From: JAWVZU01 sp033722075
Lineage (GTDB): Bacteria; Pseudomonadota; Gammaproteobacteria; Xanthomonadales; SZUA-38
NCBI GenBank assembly: GCA_033722075.1
Contig: JAWVZU010000202.1
Coordinates: forward strand, 1-7,518
Reading direction: 5' to 3'
DNA length: 7,518 nucleotides
The stretch's first letter is position 1, and each line of letters begins with the position of its first letter. Below are positions 1 through 5,631 of this stretch, in pieces. The notes below the pieces were generated by a model. It did not search any database. It saw only the letters and a program-made list of their open reading frames with translations, and was not told where the DNA came from. The position numbers were made by a program, and so were the translations under genes.

Positions 1-1
1 C

Positions 2-253
2 AAGGCGGAATACCTGCCCTGGATCTGGCGGAGCATCACCGAGGAAGTGGTGGCAGAGCGCTTTGCCCACTTCCTGGAAGGCCGGGTGGAGCGTTACCTG
101 CTGCCGGGCCCGTCAGCGATCAACTTCGTACTCCACGATGTCCTTGGTGGCGGCGGCGTGGCCAGCCTGCGGAACGACCCCCAGGGCAAGGGGTATGCCC
201 AGCTTCTGCTGGCCGCACCGGTGGCCATTCCGGAGGATCTGCTCGAAGGCTAG
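2..253 (+). CDS. AtuA/DUF1446-family protein, C-terminal end only
   Basis: The frame is open from the left edge to a TAG stop, so only about the last 83 residues are present. They read as the small C-terminal ferredoxin-like domain found at the end of AtuA-type acyclic terpene utilisation proteins. The visible landmarks are a tryptophan-rich start, a Glu-Arg-Tyr-Leu-Leu-Pro-Gly stretch, INFVLHDVLGGGGVASLRND and a QGKGYAQLLL motif near the end. Family members occur in acyclic terpene or leucine/isovalerate-type acyl-CoA catabolic clusters, but their exact reaction is poorly defined. The partner genes of such a cluster would lie left of this window, so the pathway cannot be confirmed here. Nothing suggests damage to the gene. 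Its stop overlaps the stop of the convergent channel gene. Family assignment is from recognised sequence pattern. Confidence 0.85.
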   Translation, partial: KAEYLPWIWRSITEEVVAERFAHFLEGRVERYLLPGPSAINFVLHDVLGGGGVASLRNDPQGKGYAQLLLAAPVAIPEDLLEG

Positions 254-1713
254 GCGCGCTCGAGTTTCCCTTCGGCGGTCACTTGCAGGTTTGCGGTCGT
301 CGGCTCGCCCTGCTTACTTTCACCGAAGTACAATGTGGTATGAGGGAAGGGGATCTCGATGCCTGCCGCATCGAAGGCATCCTTGAAGGCCCTGCGCAGC
401 GCGCGCTCGATGGTCCACCGTTCATTGGCCCTCACCCGCATCCGGACCCGGATCACCACTGCGCTGTCGGCAAGGCTGTCGACGCCGAGGATTTCCAGGT
501 CTTCGAGGGTCTTCGGACCGAGTTCCGAATCCTGCCGGAGACGCTCCCCGGCGTTCTTCAGCTCGTCGATGACCTCCCCGATGTCTTCCCGGTAGGCGAC
601 GCCCACATCGATCAAAGCGTAGGAGAAGTCCTTGGTGAAATTCTTGATGGTGGTGATGTCTCCGTAGGGGACGGTGTAGACGATGCCCGCAAGATCACGC
701 AGGGTCATGATCCGCATGTTCATGGTTTCGACCACACCTTTGTGTCCCGCCACCTCGACCACGTCGCCGATGCCCGCCGCGTCCTCCGCCACGACCATGA
801 TGCCGTTGATGAAGTCACGGACCAGATTCTGCGCGCCGAAACCCACCGCCAGTCCGACTACGCCGGCACCGGCCAGGAGCGGACCGATCTCGACGCCGAG
901 TTCGGCAAGCATGACCAGCAGCGTCAGGGTGCCGATCACGAAACGTCCGACGCTCACTACCAGGGGTTCGAGGGTACGGATCCGTTGGGCGCGACGGTTC
1001 GAGATTTCACCGGCCGTGAGACGATTGAACAGCAGGCGCACACCGGTGCTGACGGCATACCATGCGAGAAACGCCAGCAGACCGATAACCAATAGCGCGA
1101 ATAGTGTCGTCGTCAGGTCACCGAGGAGCGGATCCGGCACGATCTCGCGGAGGTTGATGCCCCAGATCTGCGACAACGCCAGCAGGAAGCCGGCCAGGAC
1201 CGCCAGGCGCAGACCGGTCCGGAGCAATGGGGTGACGGAACTGACGAAATCACTGTCCTTGTCCTCGGCGCGAAAGCCGGCGCGGTCGATCAAACGGGCC
1301 GCAAGGCTGCCGAGCCGGCGCAGAAGCCAGTAGGCAATGGCCGCCAACAGTAGGGCGCCGACCGTCATCAGGCCGCCGCGCACCCAACGCTCCAGAGGCT
1401 GCTCGGATACCTCTTCCCAGAGCTGGCCGAGCTCGTTGCTGACGATGGCGGTCACAGACTCGGGCGCATCGCCGCCGGGTTGCTGTTCGTCGGCCTGCCG
1501 GGCCTCGAGCATCAACTCCAGCTGGCGTTCGAGCGCCGCCCGGGCCTGCGGGTCGCGGAGGGTGGCCAGCAGGCTGGAGATCTCCTGCTCGTTGGCCGGT
1601 GCTGGCTCCGAACTCGTTTCGGCCAGCGCCCCTCCGGGCCACAGGAAAAGGAAAGCAATGGCGGCCATGAACGGAAGCAGCAGACCGCCGAGGATCGGGT
1701 TCGATTGTTTCAT
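250..1713 (-). CDS. MscS-family mechanosensitive ion channel
   Basis: This is a 487-residue inner-membrane channel that would open under membrane tension to release solutes during hypo-osmotic shock. Residues 1-31 look like a cleavable signal peptide ending Ala-Leu-Ala, followed by a roughly 80-residue periplasmic segment rich in Gln, Glu and Ala. Hydrophobic segments follow near 113-131, 168-184, 200-222 and 252-271. The pore-lining helix is near 277-297, with the family signature GLAVGFGAQNLVRDFINGI at about 287-305. A beta domain and a C-terminal alpha/beta domain (to about 460) follow, as in MscS. It is larger than the 286-residue E. coli MscS and resembles mid-size YbiO-like members, but I do not assign a symbol. 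The ATG at 1713 is supported by AAGGAA 11 nt upstream. It is transcribed divergently from the acetyltransferase operon and convergently with the AtuA-like gene, so it is probably a single-gene unit. Confidence 0.93.
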   Translation of the reverse strand: MKQSNPILGGLLLPFMAAIAFLFLWPGGALAETSSEPAPANEQEISSLLATLRDPQARAALERQLELMLEARQADEQQPGGDAPESVTAIVSNELGQLWEEVSEQPLERWVRGGLMTVGALLLAAIAYWLLRRLGSLAARLIDRAGFRAEDKDSDFVSSVTPLLRTGLRLAVLAGFLLALSQIWGINLREIVPDPLLGDLTTTLFALLVIGLLAFLAWYAVSTGVRLLFNRLTAGEISNRRAQRIRTLEPLVVSVGRFVIGTLTLLVMLAELGVEIGPLLAGAGVVGLAVGFGAQNLVRDFINGIMVVAEDAAGIGDVVEVAGHKGVVETMNMRIMTLRDLAGIVYTVPYGDITTIKNFTKDFSYALIDVGVAYREDIGEVIDELKNAGERLRQDSELGPKTLEDLEILGVDSLADSAVVIRVRMRVRANERWTIERALRRAFKDAFDAAGIEIPFPHTTLYFGESKQGEPTTANLQVTAEGKLERA

Positions 1714-1724
1714 AGGCTATGAAG

Positions 1725-1730
1725 TTCCTT
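1725..1730 (-). promoter_or_regulatory. Ribosome binding site of the MscS-family gene
   Basis: Read on the minus strand this is AAGGAA, 11 nt before the ATG at 1713-1711. The spacing is on the long side but usable, and it supports that start. Confidence 0.55.
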
Positions 1731-1762
1731 TTTCAACTATCTGATTTTTCGTAAGAAATAAT

Positions 1763-1768
1763 ATTATC
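1763..1768 (-). promoter_or_regulatory. Possible -10 element for the MscS-family gene
   Basis: On the minus strand this reads GATAAT, five of six matches to the sigma-70 -10 consensus, in the only clearly AT-rich stretch of the window (about 1730-1770). It would put transcription start near 1756 and leave an untranslated leader of about 43 nt. I see no good -35 hexamer 16-18 nt upstream. A perfect 10-bp palindrome ATAATATTAT (1758-1767) overlaps it and could be chance or a regulator site. Confidence 0.3.
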
Positions 1769-1860
1769 GAAGGTTACGTTGAAGTATCGTCGTGCACAAC
1801 CGATCGGATCACAAACAAGCTGAGCCCAGCGTTCCCCGACCCGCCGGAGCTGAGCCGCCA

Positions 1861-1866
1861 TTGACA
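1861..1866 (+). promoter_or_regulatory. Possible -35 element for the GNAT-borosin operon
   Basis: A perfect TTGACA lies 58 nt before the GNAT start. The hexamer 17 nt downstream, CAGAGT, is a poor -10 (three matches), so this may be a weak or activator-dependent promoter, or chance. No other plausible promoter is visible between the divergent genes on this strand. Confidence 0.25.
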
Positions 1867-1924
1867 ACCGGCATGGGCAGGGGCAGAGTCGGGAGCAACT
1901 CGTCCCATTGGCTGGTGGTTCTCC

Positions 1925-2506
1925 ATGGCACTGACATCGACAGCGCCCATCACTGGCTCCTTTCCCCGGCCACGCCCGACATCGGTCTCGTCTTCGCCCC
2001 TGGTACTCGAGCCACTCGCCGCGGACGACGAGTCGCTGTTCGTTATGCTCTACTCCGATCCGGCGACCATGCATTTCATCGGCTTGCCGCTCGCGAAAAG
2101 GCGCGCCCGGGCCAATTTCCATCACGCGCTTCGCCAGTGGCGGGAATCGCAGGCAGGCTTTCTCTACTGGCGGATCCGGGAGCCGGGAAAACCCCGTCCG
2201 ATCGGGCTGATTGCCCTGGTCTTCGATACTTCGGGGCCGCGCCGGTGCGCGGAAATCGGGGTGATGCTACGGCCCGAGGCTCGTCGGCGTAAGCTGTCGA
2301 AGATCGCGATGTGGATGCTGGCCAGGCAGGCCTTTGACCATGGGCTGGCGGACGAACTCCGGGCACGTCATGCGCCTTCCCACGTAGCGGTCCGGAGGCT
2401 GCTGGAAGGGCTGGGCTATCGTCGGGAAGCGGTGGCCGACGGAAGCAGCGAATTTGTGCATTGGCTCCTGCGGCGAGAGGATATGGGGGATTCCTGGAAT
2501 GGATAG
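1925..2506 (+). CDS. GNAT-family N-acetyltransferase-like protein
   Basis: This 193-residue protein has a recognisable GNAT layout. The fold begins near residue 25 (LVLEPLAADDESLF) after a Ser/Pro/Thr-rich leader. A RimJ/RimL-like strand-helix start (YSDPATMHFIG, 43-53), a central strand PIGLIALVF (92-100), beta-4 EIGVML (110-115) and a C-terminal RRLLEGLGYRREAV (157-170) follow. The family moves an acetyl group from acetyl-CoA to an amine, often on an amino acid, a peptide N-terminus or a small molecule. The loop that normally binds the CoA pyrophosphate (R-x-x-G-x-G/A) reads RRRKLS at 120-125, with both usual glycines replaced by Arg and Lys, so activity is uncertain. The ATG at 1925 has only a weak GGTGG upstream. 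The end of the gene overlaps the methyltransferase start by 8 nt, which argues for a shared role, possibly tailoring or self-protection. The substrate is unknown. Confidence 0.8.
   Translation: MALTSTAPITGSFPRPRPTSVSSSPLVLEPLAADDESLFVMLYSDPATMHFIGLPLAKRRARANFHHALRQWRESQAGFLYWRIREPGKPRPIGLIALVFDTSGPRRCAEIGVMLRPEARRRKLSKIAMWMLARQAFDHGLADELRARHAPSHVAVRRLLEGLGYRREAVADGSSEFVHWLLRREDMGDSWNG
2485..2490 (+). promoter_or_regulatory. Ribosome binding site deciding the methyltransferase start
   Basis: GGGGGA ends 8 nt before the ATG at 2499, inside the end of the GNAT gene. It supports starting the methyltransferase at 2499 rather than at the in-frame upstream start at 2454. That earlier start would add a 15-residue extension lying ahead of the conserved first beta strand. 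Confidence 0.6.
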
Positions 2507-3353
2507 CCCCCCGGCCGGTCAACTTGTCTGCGTCGGGACCGGCATGACGCTCGCCTCGCACCTCACGCCCCTGAGCCGAAGCCATATCGAGACCGCCGAC
2601 GTCGTGTTCTCCCTGATGTCGCACGGTCTGGTCGAGAAATGGCTGGCCGAGATGCATCCGGACGTGCGCAGTCTTCAACCCTACTACGAGTCCGGGCCAG
2701 ATCGCCTGGAAAGCTACCGGCGAATGATCGAGACCATGTTGGTCGAGGTCCGCCGCGGCCTGCGGGTCGTCGGCGCCTTCTACGGGCATCCCGGCGTCTT
2801 CGCCTATGTCCCGCACAAGGCGATCGAACTGGCGCGCCGCGAAGGTTTTCACGCCCACATGGAGCCCGGCGTCAGCGCCGAAGACTGCCTCATCGCGGAC
2901 CTGGGGATTGATCCCGGTCGTGTCGGCTACCAGCAGTACGAAGCGACCCAGTTCATGATCTTCGAGCGCCGGGTGGATCCGGCCGCCTATCTGGTCCTGT
3001 GGCAGATCGGGGTCGCCGGAGATCTGACGTCCAGCCGGTTCGAGACCGACCGGGAACGGCTCGAAGTGCTGGTCGATGTCCTGAAAAGCCATTATCCCGG
3101 CGATCATGAGGTGGTCCTGTACGAGGCGCTGACCCTGCCGGTCGGCAAGCCACGCATCGATCGATTGCCCCTGGAGGACTTGCCCCAGGCACGGATCCAC
3201 CTGTACACGACCCTGATCGTTCCACCCGGACAAGCCTTGGTTCGAAACCAGGCCGTGGTCGAGAGGCTGTCCGGAATAGCAAAGCAGCGGGGCCAAGCCC
3301 GCGAAGACACCCACGGCACACCAATCGCAGCAATTGAAGGAGATTCCCGATGA
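2499..3353 (+). CDS. Borosin-type peptide alpha-N-methyltransferase (SonM-like, tetrapyrrole methylase fold)
   Basis: This 284-residue protein has the tetrapyrrole methylase fold (SAM-dependent). It opens with the strand QLVCVGTGMTL (8-18) and has AFYGHPGVF at 93-101 and PGVSAEDCLIADLGIDPG at 123-140. The borosin mark is the residue set Y63, R69, Y73 and Y95. Their spacing (+6, +4, +22) equals that of Y66, R72, Y76 and Y98 of the fungal enzyme OphMA, which iteratively methylates backbone amides. The further OphMA Tyr three residues earlier is Gln60 here. Other retained features are YEAT (147-150), WQIGVAGD (168-175) and the LYTTLIVPP end (235-243). There is no C-terminal fused core like that of OphMA, so the protein matches the split, SonM-like type acting in trans. 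Its stop overlaps the start of the candidate precursor gene (ATGA). Generic annotation would call it a SAM-dependent or uroporphyrin-III methyltransferase-like protein. Confidence 0.88.
   Translation: MDSPPAGQLVCVGTGMTLASHLTPLSRSHIETADVVFSLMSHGLVEKWLAEMHPDVRSLQPYYESGPDRLESYRRMIETMLVEVRRGLRVVGAFYGHPGVFAYVPHKAIELARREGFHAHMEPGVSAEDCLIADLGIDPGRVGYQQYEATQFMIFERRVDPAAYLVLWQIGVAGDLTSSRFETDRERLEVLVDVLKSHYPGDHEVVLYEALTLPVGKPRIDRLPLEDLPQARIHLYTTLIVPPGQALVRNQAVVERLSGIAKQRGQAREDTHGTPIAAIEGDSR
3336..3343 (+). promoter_or_regulatory. Strong ribosome binding site of the borosin precursor gene
   Basis: GAAGGAGA lies 6 nt before the ATG at 3350 and is the best Shine-Dalgarno sequence in the window. It sits inside the end of the methyltransferase gene. 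Together with the ATGA overlap it suggests coupled translation with extra initiation, as expected if the substrate peptide is needed in excess over its enzyme. Confidence 0.75.
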
Positions 3354-3646
3354 GCAACCTGCTTTCATTCATCACCAGCTTCGGATCCAGCGCCGAGTTG
3401 CGCTCGCTGTCCGAAGAAGAACTGCGGGCCATCATGGCCGAACATGGGCTGAGCCGCGAGGAGCAGGAGGCCATTCTGTCCGGTGACGCAACTCGCATTA
3501 CGGAAATCGCACGGACACCCGGCGACATCAAGTGCTGCGTCGCGCCGCAGGAACCGGACGACGACGAGGATGACGAAGAAGACGAAGACGACGACGGGGA
3601 CGAAAGCGAGGAAATTCGTCGCGCCGGCGTCCGGCAGGCGAACTGA
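3350..3646 (+). CDS. Candidate split-borosin precursor peptide with LigA-like/borosin-binding domain and acidic tail
   Basis: This 98-residue protein would be the substrate of the upstream methyltransferase. Residues 1-55 form a small helical domain: LLSFITSFGSSAELRSL, then EELRAIMAEHGLS and EEQEAILSGDATRI. This is the pattern of LigA-like or borosin-binding domains, in which a HGL/Ser-x-Glu-Glu turn precedes a x-x-GD turn, as I recall for SonA of Shewanella. A short segment Ile-Lys-Cys-Cys-Val-Ala-Pro follows at 60-66. By position (about 16-19 residues after the GD turn) C62-A65 align with the methylated residues of SonA, so they are the best candidate core. The tail at 70-88 is Asp/Glu in 17 of 19 positions, then comes a basic end IRRAGVRQAN. 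There is no signal peptide. The two cysteines and the acidic run could suggest metal binding, but that is inference. The ATG overlaps the preceding stop and has a strong ribosome binding site. Confidence 0.8.
   Translation: MSNLLSFITSFGSSAELRSLSEEELRAIMAEHGLSREEQEAILSGDATRITEIARTPGDIKCCVAPQEPDDDEDDEEDEDDDGDESEEIRRAGVRQAN
3557..3613 (+). repeat. Trinucleotide-rich tract encoding the acidic tail
   Basis: The DNA is a near-continuous run of GAC, GAT, GAA and GAG codons that encodes residues 70-88 of the precursor. It behaves as an imperfect in-frame trinucleotide repeat, so its length could change by slippage without breaking the frame. On the opposite strand it yields a meaningless poly-serine stretch. 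Confidence 0.7.
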
Positions 3647-5463
3647 ACCCGAGTTGCGCCATTGGCCTGGTCCTGGCAGCGGCCCTCGTGGCCCTGCCGG
3701 GATCCGGCGCTGCCGCCTGCAACTGCCCACCATCTCCGGGGGCGCCGACGGGCTGCGTCGGGGTGGACAGCGATGAGCTCGAGATTCTGTTCACTACGGA
3801 CACGGCAGGATTCGTCGAGCGTGTCGACGCTTATGGACGGCTGTTGAGCGACTGTGAGCAGGCCGGTTCCGACGTCTTCAACTACTTCCTGGGGCTTGCC
3901 CGGGTCATGCAGAGCCGCTTTCGGGAAGCCGAGCGGGCCTTCAACCGGACCCTGTCGCTTGATCCACCGCTGGCCCTCGAATATCGCACGCTCACCTCCA
4001 TTGCCAACCTCCATTTCCTGGAGGGCGACTATTCCAACGCTTTTGCCCACGGCATCAAGCTCTCCGATGCGAAATACACGGACATTCCGGAAGCGGACCG
4101 GGCTCGCGGCAAGATCGTCATTGCCAACGCCCTGATTGACGCCGGCCTCTTCGAGCGCGCCGCGGATACGCTGGCCACGTTGGAGCGCACCGAACTACCG
4201 CCCCGAATGGCCTGTGTCGCCCACTATGTCGGGATTCAGCTGCTCTACAAGCAGGGCCGCAACGATGTTCCGATCGATGACCTCATGGCGACCACCGAGG
4301 AATGCCGAAGTCAGGGGCAGGAACTCTATGCCCTGTTGTCCCTGTACGGTGTCACTCGGGTACTCAATAGCGCAGGAGAAGCCCAGCGGGCGAAGCGGAT
4401 CCTTGAGGACAACCTCGAGGCCGTAGAACGTTTGGGCTATGCCAGCCTGCATGCGCTTTGGCTCGCTGCCTGGTCCGAGAACGCCCTCGCTCGCGGCGAC
4501 GTGGATCGAAGTATCGAGGTTGGTCTCGAAGCGCTGGCCATGGAAAACACCGACAACATCCTGGAAGTGGAACTCGCGGTTCACCAGGCGCTGGCGCTGG
4601 CCTACCAGCTGGCCGGCAACCGCGACGGCGTGCTGAAGCATTCCCAGCGTTACCACGATGCCTACGCCCGCGCCCACAATCGCCAGCTCGCCTCGGCAAC
4701 CGCCTATTTCGCTGCCCAGATGCAGGAGGCACAGCGAGCCCAGGAGATCGAACTGCTGAACAAGCAGAAGTCGCTGCTCGAGCTGGAAAACGCACTGGCA
4801 CGGTCCGAGGCCGAGAACTTCCGTCTCTATCTGTTTCTGTCCGCCATCGCCATCGTATTGATTTCGATCCTCGCCTATCGGTCACTAAGCGCCCAGCGCA
4901 AGCTCCACGACCGGGTGAAGCACGACAAGTTGACCGGCGTGTTCAGCCGGGACCACTTCGAGAATGTCCTGGAGGAGGCGATTCGCCAGGCAAAATCCCG
5001 CAATGAAGACCTGGGGTTCATCCTCTTCGACCTGGATCATTTCAAGCGCATCAATGACAACTTCGGGCACCCGGTGGGCGACTGGGTGCTGCAACAGGTC
5101 GCCGAGGCAGCCCGTCCCAGCCTGCGCAAGAGCGATGCGCTCGGGCGCCTGGGGGGAGAGGAGTTCGGGATCGTCCTGCCGGACTGTCCGCTCGAGCGGG
5201 CACGCGAGATCGCCGAGTCGGTCCGCGTCCGTATCGAAGCCATCAAGACCCGCCGAAGCGGATTCGAATTCCGCATCACGGCCAGTTTCGGCGTCACGTC
5301 AGCCGCTTCCTCGGGCTACGAGGCAAGCAAGATCGTGTCCGACGCCGACGCAGCACTTTACGGGGCCAAGACCGGTGGCCGAAATCGAGTTTCGGTACGA
5401 CCGGCCGTTCCCGCAACTGATGAGGCCGGGCCAAGGGAAGAGGGCATCTCCCGTTCCGGCTGA
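3643..5463 (+). CDS. Periplasmic TPR-sensor diguanylate cyclase (TPR-TM-GGDEF)
   Basis: This protein would make cyclic di-GMP from two GTP at the inner membrane. Numbering is from the GTG at 3688 (591 residues). TPR-like helical repeats fill about 30-340 and are likely periplasmic. A coiled coil lies at about 345-378, one membrane helix at 380-397, then a cytoplasmic GGDEF domain from about 408 to 560. The active site is GGEEF at 489-493, the Mg-binding Asp is 448 (FDLDHFK), and an RxxD inhibitory I-site (RKSD, 480-483) lies five residues before the GGEEF, so catalysis and product feedback both look intact. The start is uncertain. GTG 3688 cuts into a good signal peptide whose hydrophobic core (IGLVLAAALVALPG) begins upstream, and no ATG, GTG or TTG precedes it in frame after the TGA at 3571. 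I place the start at CTG 3643, inside the precursor's stop (CTGA, +15 residues). ATT 3661 is an alternative. It is probably the last gene of the borosin operon. Confidence 0.88.
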   Translation: MNPSCAIGLVLAAALVALPGSGAAACNCPPSPGAPTGCVGVDSDELEILFTTDTAGFVERVDAYGRLLSDCEQAGSDVFNYFLGLARVMQSRFREAERAFNRTLSLDPPLALEYRTLTSIANLHFLEGDYSNAFAHGIKLSDAKYTDIPEADRARGKIVIANALIDAGLFERAADTLATLERTELPPRMACVAHYVGIQLLYKQGRNDVPIDDLMATTEECRSQGQELYALLSLYGVTRVLNSAGEAQRAKRILEDNLEAVERLGYASLHALWLAAWSENALARGDVDRSIEVGLEALAMENTDNILEVELAVHQALALAYQLAGNRDGVLKHSQRYHDAYARAHNRQLASATAYFAAQMQEAQRAQEIELLNKQKSLLELENALARSEAENFRLYLFLSAIAIVLISILAYRSLSAQRKLHDRVKHDKLTGVFSRDHFENVLEEAIRQAKSRNEDLGFILFDLDHFKRINDNFGHPVGDWVLQQVAEAARPSLRKSDALGRLGGEEFGIVLPDCPLERAREIAESVRVRIEAIKTRRSGFEFRITASFGVTSAASSGYEASKIVSDADAALYGAKTGGRNRVSVRPAVPATDEAGPREEGISRSG

Positions 5464-5631
5464 GGGCTGGACAGCGGAAGCATGGTCGTCGAGGCGGCAC
5501 CGGCTGGTAGAACTCAGGGAGCTGTTCCGGAAACACGATCTGACCCTGTGACGGTGCGCAAGATGTGCGTCGCAAGAGCTGGCCCAATTCCGTACAGTAT
5601 TGGTTCTGGTCATAGCGGGCCGGGTACGCGA
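5464..5631 (+). other. Spacer between the diguanylate cyclase and the carboxypeptidase
   Basis: These 168 nt hold no gene I can support. The peptidase frame is open through all of it, with in-frame ATG codons at 5482 and 5563, but neither has a ribosome binding site and both would put a long non-hydrophobic extension before the signal peptide. I see no rho-independent terminator with a T tract, and no convincing promoter, so it is unclear whether the peptidase is co-transcribed with the upstream operon. An 8-bp palindrome TTCCGGAA lies at 5525-5532. Confidence 0.5.

Noticed and set aside
283..1095. Plus-strand open frame opposite the MscS-family gene
   Set aside because: It is His/Asp-rich and low in hydrophobic residues, as expected of a shadow of a membrane protein gene.
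1792..2292. Plus-strand frame overlapping the GNAT start
   Set aside because: It lacks a ribosome binding site and any domain, and it conflicts with the GNAT frame, which has homologous motifs.
2454..2498. Upstream in-frame start for the methyltransferase (at 2454)
   Set aside because: It adds 15 unmatched residues and lacks the good GGGGGA site that precedes the ATG at 2499.
2076..3368. Minus-strand open frame (430 codons) opposite the GNAT and methyltransferase genes
   Set aside because: The plus-strand proteins show clear family motifs. The antisense translation shows none and spans several real genes.
3600..3690. Programmed -1 frameshift fusing the precursor to the diguanylate cyclase
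   Set aside because: The reading frames would permit it, but I see no slippery heptamer, and an internal signal peptide downstream of a cytoplasmic domain would be awkward. A non-ATG start explains the data more simply.
2953..4050. Minus-strand open frame with a poly-serine run
   Set aside because: The serine run is only the reverse complement of the precursor's Asp/Glu codons, and the frame crosses three plus-strand genes.
5401..5429. CCGGCC...GGCCGG inverted repeat as a terminator for the operon
   Set aside because: The loop is 17 nt, there is no T tract, and it lies inside the coding region before the stop.
4964..5551. Second plus-strand frame running past the GGDEF gene, ending in a plausible-looking basic helix
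   Set aside because: Most of it overlaps the well-supported GGDEF domain in another frame. The only unique part (about 30 codons) has no start or ribosome binding site of its own.
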